Positions 44,898 to 55,436 are shown, counted from the first letter of the stretch. The stretch is 64,000 nucleotides of DNA from Bacteroidota bacterium (GCA_018267825.1 JAFDXR010000018.1:22259-86258); one strand, 5' to 3'. The notes: generated by a model not told the origin, from the sequence alone. Numbers and translations: made by a program.

Positions 44898-46031
44898 ATG
44901 CTTAGTAAAATCAACATATTCAAGCACAACAAAGTGGCGCTATATGCCATTTTTGTGTGGTTTTCATTCAGTTCTTTATCGGTAATGGCCTCGGAACCCC
45001 AGGAAATGGAGCCAACGACGGCTGAACAGCATGCTCCCGGGCATGGTGCGGAAGCTGACGGCGAAAAAAGTGTAGACATTACCAAAGTAGCTTTCGAACA
45101 CATCCTGGATTCACACTCCTGGCATTTGTGGGGTGAAGGGCACGATGCTGTTGCTATTCCTTTACCGGTTATCATCTATTCAAATACCAATGGCCTTAAA
45201 ATTTTCTCATCTGCTAAATTTGAGCATGGTCATGCTTCATACGAAGGCTACTCACTGGAAGAAGAACACATTGTTTCTGAAAACCCTGCTGAAACCATTT
45301 ACGACTTTTCGATCACCAAAAACGTAGCCCAGATGCTCATTTCTATGCTGGTGCTCTTCATGATTTTTATTTCGATTGCCAACGCTTACAAAAAACAGGG
45401 TGTTACCACAGCGCCTAAAGGCAAGCAATCGTTCTTTGAACCGCTCATTCTGTTTGTGCGCGACGATATCGCCAAAAACAACATCGGTGGTCACAATTAC
45501 GAGCGTTTTGTGCCATACCTGCTTACGGTTTTCTTTTTGATCCTGATCAACAACGTGTTTGGTATGCTGCCGATCGGTGCTAACCTTACCGGTAATATCG
45601 CCTTTACAATGGCCCTTTCGGTGGTAACGCTCATCGTTACCAATGTAAACGGAAACGGTCACTACTGGCATCACATTTTTATGCCACCGGCACCAAAAGC
45701 ACTGTGGCTGATCCTGATCCCGATTGAGATCGTTGGTATTTTCACCAAGCCATTCGCCCTCATGATCCGTTTATTTGCGAACATGACAGCAGGTCACATC
45801 ATCATCATCAGTCTCGTAGGTCTTATTTTCGTATTCAAAACAGTGGTTGCTTCGGTAGTAGCTGTTCCATTCGCTTTATTCATTGATGTATTAGAATGTT
45901 TAGTGGCCGTGTTACAGGCTTATATTTTCACCATGCTCACAGCGCTCTTTATCGGTACGGCTTGCGCCGATCATAATGGTGATGGGGTGCACAATGAAGA
46001 TGATGAGAAACTGGAAACAGCGCATCACTAA
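44898..46031 (+). CDS. atpB: ATP synthase F0 subunit a
   Basis: A 377-aa product from ATG 44898 (a GTG one codon earlier is possible). An N-terminal hydrophobic segment and a long, His/Glu-rich periplasmic extension (about residues 30-135) precede the five to six helices of subunit a; such an extension is typical of Bacteroidota. Core motifs: NNVFGMLPIGANLTGNIA, and the essential Arg in PFALMIRLFANMTAGH, with the half-channel helix LQAYIFTMLTALFIG. It forms the proton path with subunit c. It is the first gene of the operon; no atpI is seen. Confidence 0.95.
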   Translation: MLSKINIFKHNKVALYAIFVWFSFSSLSVMASEPQEMEPTTAEQHAPGHGAEADGEKSVDITKVAFEHILDSHSWHLWGEGHDAVAIPLPVIIYSNTNGLKIFSSAKFEHGHASYEGYSLEEEHIVSENPAETIYDFSITKNVAQMLISMLVLFMIFISIANAYKKQGVTTAPKGKQSFFEPLILFVRDDIAKNNIGGHNYERFVPYLLTVFFLILINNVFGMLPIGANLTGNIAFTMALSVVTLIVTNVNGNGHYWHHIFMPPAPKALWLILIPIEIVGIFTKPFALMIRLFANMTAGHIIIISLVGLIFVFKTVVASVVAVPFALFIDVLECLVAVLQAYIFTMLTALFIGTACADHNGDGVHNEDDEKLETAHH

Positions 46032-46061
46032 GAGATTGAAAATTTTGTTTAACCAATATAA

Positions 46062-46289
<228 letters not shown>

Positions 46290-46300
46290 GCCAACCATCT

Positions 46301-46337
46301 TAACCAATGCCTTTGCGGTTGGCAGAGGCATTGGTTA
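46301..46337 (+). other. Strong hairpin after atpE, inside the atp operon
   Basis: TAACCAATGCCT (46301-46312) pairs perfectly with AGGCATTGGTTA (46326-46337), loop of 13 bases. It is followed by an A run rather than a T run, so it is not a classical terminator. It could be an mRNA processing or 3'-stabilising structure, giving extra atpE message. Confidence 0.7.
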
Positions 46338-46387
46338 TTCAAAAAAAATGAGTTAAACAAAGCAGATTTTTTTAAAAAACACAAACC

Positions 46388-46882
46388 ATGAATTTAGTTA
46401 CACCCGGAATAGGCCTGATTTTTTGGACCACGATCGTGTTCCTTCTGTTGCTGTTCTTATTGTCGAAATACGCGTGGAAACCGATTTTATCGGCGATCAA
46501 AACCCGTGAAAAAGGGATTGAAGATGCTTTGGCAGCTGCTGAAAATGCAAAAAAAGAAATGCAGGAGCTTAAATCAGCCAATGAAGCTATCCTGGCTGAA
46601 GCCCGTGCAGAACGCGATGCCATGCTGAAAGAAGCCCGCGACACAAAAGATTCGATCATTAACGAGGCAAAAACAAAAGCCACCAAAGAAGCAGAGCGCA
46701 TTATGACCAGCACCCGTGAGCAGATTGCCAACGAGAAAAATGCTGCTATTGCCGAACTGAAAAACCAGGTAGCTACCCTCTCGATCGAAATCGCTGAGAA
46801 AATTTTAAAAAGTGAATTGTCTTCCGATGAAAAACAAAAGGCATTGGTAAGCAATTTAATGAAAGACGTTAACCTGAATTAA
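46388..46882 (+). CDS. atpF: ATP synthase F0 subunit b
   Basis: A 164-aa product with one N-terminal membrane helix (about 8-28, GLIFWTTIVFLLLLFLLS) and a long charged coiled coil (EDALAAAENAKKEMQELKSANEAIL..). It forms the peripheral stalk. The order after atpE and before atpH is standard. Confidence 0.95.
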   Translation: MNLVTPGIGLIFWTTIVFLLLLFLLSKYAWKPILSAIKTREKGIEDALAAAENAKKEMQELKSANEAILAEARAERDAMLKEARDTKDSIINEAKTKATKEAERIMTSTREQIANEKNAAIAELKNQVATLSIEIAEKILKSELSSDEKQKALVSNLMKDVNLN

Positions 46883-46892
46883 TCAGACGCAC

Positions 46893-47441
46893 ATGATCGT
46901 AGCATCGCGATACGCAAAATCACTCCTCGACCTGGCCGTTGAAAAAGGACAGCTTGAGGCGGTTTATGCCGATATGCAGCAGGTAAAATCTGTTTGCGAC
47001 GGAAGCCGCGAGTTTGTTCTTTTCCTGAACAGCCCGGTGATTAAAACAGATAAAAAAATTGAAACATTCCAGGCTGTTTTTACCGATAAGCTCAGCGCTA
47101 TGACCCGTTCATTCCTTGAGATTATTGCACACAAACGCCGCGAATCGTATATCCCGCAGATTGCATCGGCATTTGTGGAACAATATAAACAGCACAAAAA
47201 AATCCTGACGGCCGTGATTACTTCGGCTGTGGGACTGGATGCTACAACCAAGGCCAAAGTACTGGAACTGGTAAAAGCACAAAGCAGTGGCGAAGTAGAG
47301 CTGATCGAGAAAGTAGATCCATCGGTGATCGGTGGGTTTGTGATTAAGATCGGCGATAAGCAGGTAGATCGCAGTGTGCTTCGTCAACTGGCCAACCTGA
47401 AAAAGAATTTTTCTGAAAATCCGTACGTATCTCAATTGTAA
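46893..47441 (+). CDS. atpH: ATP synthase F1 subunit delta
   Basis: A 182-aa product with the delta/OSCP pattern: N-terminal ASRYAKSLLDLAVEKG, a middle IIAHKRRESYIPQIASAFVEQY and the C-terminal domain with VDPSVIGGFVIKIGDKQVDRSVLRQLANL. It links the peripheral stalk to the alpha3beta3 head. The gene starts ten bases after atpF. Confidence 0.94.
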   Translation: MIVASRYAKSLLDLAVEKGQLEAVYADMQQVKSVCDGSREFVLFLNSPVIKTDKKIETFQAVFTDKLSAMTRSFLEIIAHKRRESYIPQIASAFVEQYKQHKKILTAVITSAVGLDATTKAKVLELVKAQSSGEVELIEKVDPSVIGGFVIKIGDKQVDRSVLRQLANLKKNFSENPYVSQL

Positions 47442-47471
47442 AATTATACACCATTATAAACTGACATAGAA

Positions 47472-49052
47472 ATGGCAGAAGTAAAACCAGCAGAAGTATC
47501 TGCAATCTTAAGACAACAATTATCAGGCTTCAAAAGCGAAGCTGAATTGGAAGAAGTAGGAACCGTATTGCAAGTGGGTGATGGTATTGCCCGTATCTAT
47601 GGTTTGTCAAAAGTACAATCCGGTGAGCTCATCGAGTTTGAAACAGGCTTACAGGGTATCGTGATGAACCTCGAGGAAGACAACGTTGGGGCTGTATTAT
47701 TAGGTTCAAGCGAAGGGATTAAAGAAGGTTCTACCTGCAAACGTACCAACCGTATCGCCTCTTTACGCGTGGGTGAAGGTATGCTGGGCCGTGTTGTAAA
47801 TACACTGGGCGAGCCTATCGACGGTAAAGGTCCTATTGCCGGATCTACTTACGAAATGCCACTCGAACGTAAAGCGCCGGGCGTTATCTATCGTCAGCCG
47901 GTAACGGAACCGTTACAAACAGGTATTAAAGCGATCGACGCCATGATTCCGATCGGACGTGGTCAGCGTGAGCTCGTGATCGGTGACCGTCAGACAGGTA
48001 AAACAACTGTTTGTATCGATACCATCATTAACCAGAAAGAATTTTATGATGCAGGAAAACCTGTATTCTGTATTTATGTAGCCATTGGTCAGAAAGGTTC
48101 TACCGTAGCGAACATCGTTCGTACACTGGAAGAAAACGGTGCTATGGCTTATACCGTAGTCGTTGCTGCTAATGCTTCAGATCCTGCTCCAATGCAGTTC
48201 TACGCGCCGTTTGCAGGTGCTGCTATCGGTGAGTTCTTCCGTGATACCGGTCGTCCGGCACTGATTGTGTTCGATGACTTATCAAAACAAGCGGTAGCTT
48301 ACCGTGAGGTATCTCTCTTATTACGTCGCCCTCCGGGACGTGAAGCGTATCCTGGTGACGTGTTCTATCTCCATAGCCGTTTACTGGAGCGTGCTGCTAA
48401 AATCAATGCTTCTGACTCTATCGCTCAGAGCATGAACGATCTTCCTGAATCCCTGAAACCATTGGTAAAAGGTGGCGGATCATTAACAGCGCTTCCGATC
48501 ATCGAAACACAGGCCGGTGACGTATCTGCATACATCCCTACCAACGTAATTTCAATTACCGACGGACAGATCTTCTTAGAGTCTAACTTATTCAACGCCG
48601 GTGTACGTCCTGCTATCAACGTAGGTATCTCTGTATCGCGTGTAGGTGGTAATGCTCAGATCAAATCCATGAAAAAAGTATCTGGTACATTAAAATTAGA
48701 CCAGGCACAATACCGTGAGCTCGAAGCGTTTGCGAAATTCGGTTCTGACCTCGATGCGGCTACCAAATCGGTACTCGATAAAGGTTCACGTAACGTGGAA
48801 ATCCTGAAACAGGCTAATGCCGCGCCTTTACGTGTAGAACAACAAATTGCGATCATTTACTTAGGAACTAAAAACTTACTGCGCGATGTGCCTGTAAACA
48901 AAGTACGTGAGTTTGAAAAAGAATTCCTCGATGTGTGTGAGCGTAAAAACAAAGCACAACTGGATGCCCTGAAAGCCGGTAAATTCGATGACGATATTAC
49001 CAGTGCTTTGGAAGCTACAGCGAAGGAATTAACTCTAAAATATAAAGCATAA
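47472..49052 (+). CDS. atpA: ATP synthase F1 subunit alpha
   Basis: A 526-aa product with P-loop [14 protein letters not shown], Walker B-like [34 protein letters not shown] and a C-terminal helical domain. It is the non-catalytic nucleotide-binding subunit. A 12-bp hairpin and then an unrelated secreted-protein gene separate it from atpG. atpD and atpC are not in the window; in Bacteroidota they often lie elsewhere. Confidence 0.97.
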   Translation: MAEVKPAEVSAILRQQLSGFKSEAELEEVGTVLQVGDGIARIYGLSKVQSGELIEFETGLQGIVMNLEEDNVGAVLLGSSEGIKEGSTCKRTNRIASLRVGEGMLGRVVNTLGEPIDGKGPIAGSTYEMPLERKAPGVIYRQPVTEPLQTGIKAIDAMIPIGRGQRELVIGDRQTGKTTVCIDTIINQKEFYDAGKPVFCIYVAIGQKGSTVANIVRTLEENGAMAYTVVVAANASDPAPMQFYAPFAGAAIGEFFRDTGRPALIVFDDLSKQAVAYREVSLLLRRPPGREAYPGDVFYLHSRLLERAAKINASDSIAQSMNDLPESLKPLVKGGGSLTALPIIETQAGDVSAYIPTNVISITDGQIFLESNLFNAGVRPAINVGISVSRVGGNAQIKSMKKVSGTLKLDQAQYRELEAFAKFGSDLDAATKSVLDKGSRNVEILKQANAAPLRVEQQIAIIYLGTKNLLRDVPVNKVREFEKEFLDVCERKNKAQLDALKAGKFDDDITSALEATAKELTLKYKA

Positions 49053-49061
49053 TTCAATTTT

Positions 49062-49102
49062 AACATCACTATCTGTCCGGGCAATGGGTGGATAGTGATG
49101 TT
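49062..49102 (+). terminator. Hairpin after atpA, possible attenuator
   Basis: AACATCACTATC (49062-49073) pairs perfectly with GATAGTGATGTT (49091-49102) around a 17-base loop, followed by TTCATTTAAAA. The T tail is weak. It could partly terminate or process the transcript before the inserted gene and atpG. Confidence 0.6.
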
Positions 49103-49125
49103 TCATTTAAAACAGGTATACCAAA

Positions 49126-50016
49126 ATGAAATTCATATCAACACTTGCACTCCTACTGCTTTTGTCTTTGAAAGGATTTTCTCAGTTTCATAACGATGAT
49201 GTTAAGAAATTGAAAGATCAGGAATTGCTGGTTGCGTTGATGGATACAACCGACAAGAAACAGTTGGAAGACAGAAGTTTCAATAACTCTCTGATGTTTG
49301 CTATGAAGAACAACTGGACTTATTGTAAATATAAGTTTATTACGATAGATGATATTAAAGCGGTTGCAAAGTCGGATCCCGACACATACATTTTAATTCC
49401 TCAGGAAGCAACGATTGAGGTTCAGAGGAGTCACGGTAACTTTAGTACGTATCATTATGCACACACCTATAATCTAGCTATTGCTAAAGCGAGTGATGTG
49501 AAAATTAAGAAAGAAAAAAATTACACAAATTTTTCAGTGCCCCGTGAGCGCGTGATACTTCAGTCAATGAAGAATGGTGACGATGAGCTTTCTGTTTTTA
49601 TGTCTGTGGATGATTTGAATTATTATTGCGCCCGTTATGGAGCTGAAAAGGAAGAACGGAAGGCGATTGACGATGCCCGCAGGCCAAAAGACAATACGCT
49701 TTTACAAAAGAAAACATTGTATATTGATAAAGCTGTATTGGCTGAAGGTGTTACGGAAGCCGATATCAAGGAAAATTACACATACGCCTACAAATTAACA
49801 ACCAGCGACGAGATTCTGCAGGCTATTAAACAGAAAAAAGACGATGTTGCATTTTTAGATATTGCACCTTCCGGCGTATCAAAAGCAGGATTGCTATTTG
49901 TTAAATCTTGCGCTGATTTAAGCACGATTTTATATACTGATTGCAACGTTGATAAAGGTATCGATAAGAAAAAAATAAAGGACCTTGTCATATTAGCTAA
50001 CAGAACTAAAAAATAA
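49126..50016 (+). CDS. Secreted protein of unknown function inside the atp operon
   Basis: A 296-aa product with a signal peptide (1-20, LLLLSLKGFSQ). The rest is soluble, Lys-rich and mixed alpha/beta, with no motif I recognise. Short strands (KYKFITIDDIKAV, ILIPQEATIEVQRS) and a C-terminal segment KKDDVAFLDIAPSG..LLFVKSCAD are visible. Composition is AT-richer than the flanking atp genes (for example 49201-49260 counts 23 G/C of 60). It lies between atpA and atpG, after a hairpin and 27 bp before atpG. It may be an insertion into the operon; a role in ATP synthase is not suggested by the sequence. Confidence 0.7.
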   Translation: MKFISTLALLLLLSLKGFSQFHNDDVKKLKDQELLVALMDTTDKKQLEDRSFNNSLMFAMKNNWTYCKYKFITIDDIKAVAKSDPDTYILIPQEATIEVQRSHGNFSTYHYAHTYNLAIAKASDVKIKKEKNYTNFSVPRERVILQSMKNGDDELSVFMSVDDLNYYCARYGAEKEERKAIDDARRPKDNTLLQKKTLYIDKAVLAEGVTEADIKENYTYAYKLTTSDEILQAIKQKKDDVAFLDIAPSGVSKAGLLFVKSCADLSTILYTDCNVDKGIDKKKIKDLVILANRTKK

Positions 50017-50043
50017 GGATAATAACAATTAGGACGAGTTAAA

Positions 50044-50922
50044 ATGCCAAACTTAAAAGAAGTACGAAACAGGATCACCTCGGTGAGTTCAACCATGCAG
50101 ATTACCAGCGCCATGAAAATGGTGAGTGCTGCCAAGTTGAAACGCGCCCAGGATGCTATCATCCAGATGCGTCCTTATGCTGTGAAATTGCAGGAGATCC
50201 TTCAGAATGTAAGCTCCAGCCTCGATACCTCCGAGAATGCCTATGCACGACAAACCAACGGTAAAAATGTGCTGATCATCGCATTATCATCCAATCGTGG
50301 TTTGGCCGGTGCTTTCAATGCCAATATCATTAAAAAAACCTGGAGTCTTATTCGTAATGAATACGCCGGGCATAATATTTCGGTTTTGAGCATTGGTAAA
50401 AAAGTGCAGGATGCATTTAAGCGTACCGATTATAACATCAAGGGTACCGATCTGCCTACCAACCTCAATGAACTTTTCGATAAACTGACATTTAATAATG
50501 TGGCTCCGGTAGCGGAAACCATCATGGAAGCTTTTGCCAACAAGCAATTTGACCAGGTGGTGATCGTCTACAACCAGTTTAAAAACGCTGCTGTACAGGC
50601 CGTACAGGTTGAACAATTCCTGCCGATTATACCAACAGCCAGCGAAGGTAAATCAGGATCGGTAGATTATATTTTTGAACCCAGCAAGGAGTTTATCGTA
50701 AACGATCTGATTCCCCGCTCACTCAAAACGCAGTTCTATAAAGCCATGCTGGATTCCCTGGCATCAGAACATGGTGCACGTATGACAGCTATGCACAAAG
50801 CGACCGATAACGCGAAGGAAATGCTTAAGAATCTCAAAATTTCTTATAACAAAGCCCGTCAGACTGCTATCACTACCGAAATCCTTGAGATTGTGGCAGG
50901 TGCAGAAGCGCTTAACGGATAA
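50044..50922 (+). CDS. atpG: ATP synthase F1 subunit gamma
   Basis: A 292-aa product. N- and C-terminal helices form the central rotor: MPNLKEVRNRITSVSSTMQI at the start with ITSAMKMVSAAKLKRAQ, and EMLKNLKISYNKARQTAITTEILEIVAGAEAL at the end, shown here in parts. LIIALSSNRGLAGAFN is the Rossmann-like core segment. It is the last gene of the operon and is followed by a terminator. Confidence 0.95.
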   Translation: MPNLKEVRNRITSVSSTMQITSAMKMVSAAKLKRAQDAIIQMRPYAVKLQEILQNVSSSLDTSENAYARQTNGKNVLIIALSSNRGLAGAFNANIIKKTWSLIRNEYAGHNISVLSIGKKVQDAFKRTDYNIKGTDLPTNLNELFDKLTFNNVAPVAETIMEAFANKQFDQVVIVYNQFKNAAVQAVQVEQFLPIIPTASEGKSGSVDYIFEPSKEFIVNDLIPRSLKTQFYKAMLDSLASEHGARMTAMHKATDNAKEMLKNLKISYNKARQTAITTEILEIVAGAEALNG

Positions 50923-50943
50923 TCTGAAAACATATTCTTTTAT

Positions 50944-50973
50944 AAAGCGGAGCCCGAAAGGTTCCGCTTTTTT
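50944..50973 (+). terminator. Terminator after atpG
   Basis: An 11-bp stem AAAGCGGAGCC / GGTTCCGCTTT (one G-T pair) with loop CGAAA, followed by TTTATT. Confidence 0.88.
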
Positions 50974-51081
50974 ATTGAATGATTTGCATCATAGCTTGCC
51001 TGAAATGTTCTCTTTAGGTTAAGATTCATGAATGTCATGGGCCTGTTTTGCTGCATGGAGGAAAAACTTATCTAAAGACGG

Positions 51082-51110
51082 TTGTATATTCTGCCGGGGT
51101 TGTATTTTTA
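51082..51110 (+). promoter_or_regulatory. Possible promoter of the 1404-aa cargo gene
   Basis: TTG (51082-51084), an 18-bp spacer and TATTTTTA (51103-51110), one base off TAnnTTTG, about 23 bases before the ATG. Confidence 0.4.
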
Positions 51111-51133
51111 CTCATACTAAATCCTGATATCTT

Positions 51134-54100
51134 ATGAAAAAAATTTTACTCCTGTGTTCTTTGCTGTGCGCATTTGTGATGCATGGACAGCGCTTTGAAT
51201 GGGCGTTGAGTGCCGGCAGTACCGGTACCGAAACAGCCACTGATCTTGCCACTGATCCGGTTACAGGAACCAATTACATAATCGGAACCTACACCGGTAC
51301 GTTAACGCTTGGTACCACCACTCTGGTGTCGGTGGGCGGTATAGACATCTTTTTTGCCAAACTCGACCGGAATGGATCTTACCTCTGGGCACAGGGACTG
51401 GGAAGTACCGCTGATGATGAAGGAAACGGCATTACTTTCGATGCCTCGGGCAACGTATATGTTACCGGAGGATTCAGAGCAACCATGACCTTTACAACCT
51501 CACCAACAACAACCCTGACCCCAATGGGGCCGGAGGATGCATTTCTTGCCAAGTATAACAGCAATGGAGCATTTCAGTGGGTGACGGATATTAATGATAA
51601 CCTGAATGCGGGTGACGAATCCGGCAAAGCCGTTGAGGTATCCAATGCAACGAGCAATGTTTTCGTTGCCATTGATGAACCAGGCCAGCACTACATTTAT
51701 GTAAAACGTTTTGATATGGCAGCCGGTACATACAATAGTGTATACCAGCTTAGTGCAACAACCGTGTCGATTAAAGACCTGAAAGTACGTCGCAATACCT
51801 CTACAAGCCCTGTAACCGATGAGACCTATATCTGCGGTACATACAGCGGTGGTCTTCAGTTTAATTTCGGTACCACCTATCACAACAGTATAAGCAGTGG
51901 TACCGATATGTTTGTAACTAAGATTACCAACTGGCAGGGATCACCTGTGCGGTCATGGTCGTTTTCGGGTGGCGGTACAGGTTCTACAGACGTTTGTAAT
52001 GCCATCGACATTAACCCGTCGACCAACGGGGGTTTCTGTATTGCAGGAACGGCGGCACCTTCCGCTACGATTAATGGAACAGCTTTGGGCAACACCAGCG
52101 GGGATGCATTTGTTGGATACTATACTGAAGTATTAAGTGGTTCAGGTATTACAAAGGTGTATACCAAACCATCCAAAGCATCTAATAGTTATGGTATGGG
52201 TGTTGTGATGGATGCCAATAACTATGTATACCTGACCGGATACGGTGTCGTTGGCGGATTTAAAAATGGTACCGTCACCGGGATGCCGGCTTCTGGAATC
52301 ATGGTTACGAAATTCTTGCCTACAGGCTATGTGGCCAGTCGGGTTAGTGCCGGCGGTTCTTCGTCTGTTTCCAATGGCACACGCATAACACTGGACAATC
52401 AAGGAAATGCTTACGTTTTCGGGACCTACCAGAGTTCCAATAATTTCAGCGTAACAACACTGACCTCTGCCGGTGCTACGGATGTACACCTGGATAAGTT
52501 AAATTATACATCCATCGCTTCTCCAACCGTGCCTACAACCAAATGCGTGTCTACTAAAGACGGGGATTATGTGACGGTAAATTTCAAGGTTTCTAAAAAG
52601 CTTAACAGCGCTAATACCTTTACACTGCAAGTCGACACAACAGGTTCAGGCGATTTCGTATCATACATTAACTTGGCAACAGTAACCATCGATACAAGTT
52701 CTTCAATATCCACATACCTGCCACGTGGCAAATACAGTTATGCCGATGTACGCGTTACCTCATCAAATACAGCTTATGTGGGCGATCAGAGTTATTTTTC
52801 GATCCTTCCAAAATTGGTGGCGGCAGTAACACCAACTGCCATGACACGTTGTTCGAATGACCCTGGTTCGGTAAGCACATTTACGGCTTCAGGATCCGAT
52901 GTTTTCGGAACCGATTATGTATTCAGTCCGTCTTCGGGTATTTCAAATATTTCCGATCCGGTATTCAGTGCCACACCAGGTTCCTCTACAGTGTATACTA
53001 TGACAGCATACAATACAAATGGCTGTACAGATACTGTGGCATTCAGAGTAACTGTCAACGCTGCACCAAGCATGACTATCAACAGTATGAATGCCTGCCC
53101 GGGAACAACTCTTGCGCTTACCAATACAGTAACTCCGGGTGTTACGGGCTATACATGGTCGCCGGGCTCTACCTTATCGAGTACCAGTGCGGCAGTACCT
53201 GTGGCCTCGCCTACGGCTAATACATTGTATTCCTACACCATTACCAATGCTCAGAACTGTAAGTATTCCAGCAATGTAAATGTGTCTCTGTATTCAGCTC
53301 CTGTTCCGAATGCGGGCCCACCGTCGTATACAACCTGTCTGGGCTCCACTGTTCCGCTGAATGGAACCGGTGGGGGTGCTGTAAGTTATACCTGGACACC
53401 AAGTACCGGAGTAGCCGCACCCAATAGCCTGACAACAACTGTTACAACCAGTGTTACCACAACATACACCTTATACGGTACTAATTCGCTTGGTTGCATT
53501 GGTAAAGATCCGATCACGATCAATATCGGCAATGTGAGTGTAGATGCCGGCAATAATGCAACCATTACCTGTGGCAGTAATGCTACGCTCAATGCCACGC
53601 CAACCGGAACGTTTGTTGGTCCGTATACCTACAACTGGACACCCACAGTAGCATTGACATCCTATACAAACCAATCGACTGTAGCCAATCCGCAAACACC
53701 AAGATGGTATTATGTAACCATGACAACGGCCAATGGTTGTAGTGCTACAGACAGTGTTAAGGTCATTTCAAACGAACCGAATTACAGCACATCATTTTCG
53801 GTAACGCCTTCACAGATTATTACACTGCCTAGCCCGGCACAGTTTAATAACAATACACCGAGTATGTCGAACTATACTTTTTACTGGTATTTTGGCGATG
53901 GCACCATGGTACAATCCAATAACCCGACCGTGTTCCACAATTACTCTTATAATGGCACCTACGATGTAACTCTGGTAGCGGTGAGCAATGCCAACGGTTG
54001 TGCAGACACACTGCGTATTCCGGGTTATGTATATGTAAGCGGCGGAAGCTCCTGCAGCACCACGGCCAGTGTTACGGCTCCGAACGGAGTTAACGGCTGT

Positions 54101-55348
54101 GTGGGTGATTCGGTAAAACTGATGGCCAATACGGGTACAGGTTTAACTTACCAATGGATGCTGAACGGCGTCAATATTTCGGGGGCTACTTCGTCTACCT
54201 ACTATGCACAGAGTGGCGGAAACTACGCGGTAACGGTGAGCAGCAGCAGCTGTGCGGCTATTTCATCGTCCAAGCTCGTGTCGTTTAACGGGGCACCAAC
54301 CACACCAAGTATTACAGCCAGTGGTAACCTGAACCTTTGCGGCGGCGGAACCCTTTACCTGCAGGCAAACTCGGGTTATTCCAGCTATCACTGGAGTACG
54401 GGAGCTACTTCACAAAACATCAGCATCAACATGTCAGGTGTTTATACGGTTACGGTAACCAATACAGCAGGTTGCAAAGCTGCCGGATCATATTCAGCCA
54501 ACACATCGGCCATGCCGGCACCGGACATCTGTATTGTGGGTGTAGACAGCCTCACAAACTACTGTAAGGTGGTATGGAATAAAACAGTGACCACAGCAAT
54601 CGACTCCTTTATTATTTACCGTGAAGGAGTTGTGGCCAACCAGTTCAATCGTCTGGCTGCACAGAGTTATACGGCTTTTAGTACATACATAGACAATACG
54701 TCAAACCCTCAGATCCAATCGTATCGTTATAAATTATCGCTGAAAGATACCTGTGGTATTGAAAGCTTACTGAGCTCGGATCATAAAACCATTCACCTTA
54801 CGATCAATGCCGGTATGGGTGGCGCCTGGAACCTGATCTGGAGTTCTTACGGAGGTGTTTCTTACAGCACTTATAATATTTATCGCGGCACAGCGCTGAA
54901 CAATATCAGCTTACTGACTTCTGTATCGGCCAGCAACAACTCGTATACCGATTTGACTCCACCGGGAGGTATGGTATATTACCAGATCGAGATTGTAAAC
55001 CCGGGAAGCTGCAACCCTACGGCGAAAGTGGCTACCAATTATTCGAGTTCACGTTCCAATATTGTACTGTCTATTCCGACCGGAATTGCCGGCTACAATG
55101 AGTTGCTTAATAATATCCAGGTGATGCCGAATCCGTTTAATGAAGAACTGACCGTGAACATCGGGAAAATCAATTCCAAAAATGTAACGATCACCATTTC
55201 GGATGTACTGGGTAAAACCATCCTGAGCAAACAGGATAATAACCCGACCCAAACCTTTAACCTGGCTTACCTCGAGGCCGGAGTGTATTATATCACTATT
55301 ATGGATGAATCGGGCAACCGTTTCACTAAAAAACTGATCAAGAACTGA
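51134..55348 (+). CDS. Giant T9SS cargo: SBBP repeats, Ig-like and PKD domains, type A sorting domain
   Basis: A 1404-aa product with signal peptide (1-18, VMHGQ). Residues about 20-470 hold beta-propeller (SBBP-like) repeats: ATDLATDPVTGTNYIIGTYTGTL, GNGITFDASGNVYVTGGF, MGVVMDANNYVYLTGYG, RITLDNQGNAYVFGTY. Several Ig-like repeats follow (TYTWSPGSTLSSTS, SYTWTPSTGVAAP), then a PKD domain (FYWYFGDGTMVQSNNPTVFHNYSY), a further Ig-like domain and a fibronectin III-like pair (IDSFIIYREGVV, STYNIYRGTALN). The last about 75 residues are a type A sorting domain (VMPNPFNEELTVNIG .. GVYYITIMDESGNRFTKKLIK). It is exported by T9SS. The role is unknown. Confidence 0.92.
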   Translation: MKKILLLCSLLCAFVMHGQRFEWALSAGSTGTETATDLATDPVTGTNYIIGTYTGTLTLGTTTLVSVGGIDIFFAKLDRNGSYLWAQGLGSTADDEGNGITFDASGNVYVTGGFRATMTFTTSPTTTLTPMGPEDAFLAKYNSNGAFQWVTDINDNLNAGDESGKAVEVSNATSNVFVAIDEPGQHYIYVKRFDMAAGTYNSVYQLSATTVSIKDLKVRRNTSTSPVTDETYICGTYSGGLQFNFGTTYHNSISSGTDMFVTKITNWQGSPVRSWSFSGGGTGSTDVCNAIDINPSTNGGFCIAGTAAPSATINGTALGNTSGDAFVGYYTEVLSGSGITKVYTKPSKASNSYGMGVVMDANNYVYLTGYGVVGGFKNGTVTGMPASGIMVTKFLPTGYVASRVSAGGSSSVSNGTRITLDNQGNAYVFGTYQSSNNFSVTTLTSAGATDVHLDKLNYTSIASPTVPTTKCVSTKDGDYVTVNFKVSKKLNSANTFTLQVDTTGSGDFVSYINLATVTIDTSSSISTYLPRGKYSYADVRVTSSNTAYVGDQSYFSILPKLVAAVTPTAMTRCSNDPGSVSTFTASGSDVFGTDYVFSPSSGISNISDPVFSATPGSSTVYTMTAYNTNGCTDTVAFRVTVNAAPSMTINSMNACPGTTLALTNTVTPGVTGYTWSPGSTLSSTSAAVPVASPTANTLYSYTITNAQNCKYSSNVNVSLYSAPVPNAGPPSYTTCLGSTVPLNGTGGGAVSYTWTPSTGVAAPNSLTTTVTTSVTTTYTLYGTNSLGCIGKDPITINIGNVSVDAGNNATITCGSNATLNATPTGTFVGPYTYNWTPTVALTSYTNQSTVANPQTPRWYYVTMTTANGCSATDSVKVISNEPNYSTSFSVTPSQIITLPSPAQFNNNTPSMSNYTFYWYFGDGTMVQSNNPTVFHNYSYNGTYDVTLVAVSNANGCADTLRIPGYVYVSGGSSCSTTASVTAPNGVNGCVGDSVKLMANTGTGLTYQWMLNGVNISGATSSTYYAQSGGNYAVTVSSSSCAAISSSKLVSFNGAPTTPSITASGNLNLCGGGTLYLQANSGYSSYHWSTGATSQNISINMSGVYTVTVTNTAGCKAAGSYSANTSAMPAPDICIVGVDSLTNYCKVVWNKTVTTAIDSFIIYREGVVANQFNRLAAQSYTAFSTYIDNTSNPQIQSYRYKLSLKDTCGIESLLSSDHKTIHLTINAGMGGAWNLIWSSYGGVSYSTYNIYRGTALNNISLLTSVSASNNSYTDLTPPGGMVYYQIEIVNPGSCNPTAKVATNYSSSRSNIVLSIPTGIAGYNELLNNIQVMPNPFNEELTVNIGKINSKNVTITISDVLGKTILSKQDNNPTQTFNLAYLEAGVYYITIMDESGNRFTKKLIKN

Positions 55349-55368
55349 GTTTCAGGTTTATAAAAGCG

Positions 55369-55397
55369 AAAAACCCTGCCTTATGGCGGGGTTTTTT
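55369..55397 (+). terminator. Terminator after the 1404-aa cargo gene
   Basis: AAAAACCCTGCC pairs with GGCGGGGTTTTT (one T-G pair) around loop TTAT, ending in TTTTTT. Confidence 0.88.
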
Positions 55398-55436
55398 GTT
55401 AAAATACAGCCAGGTTTCATTTCCATTACTTTTTGT

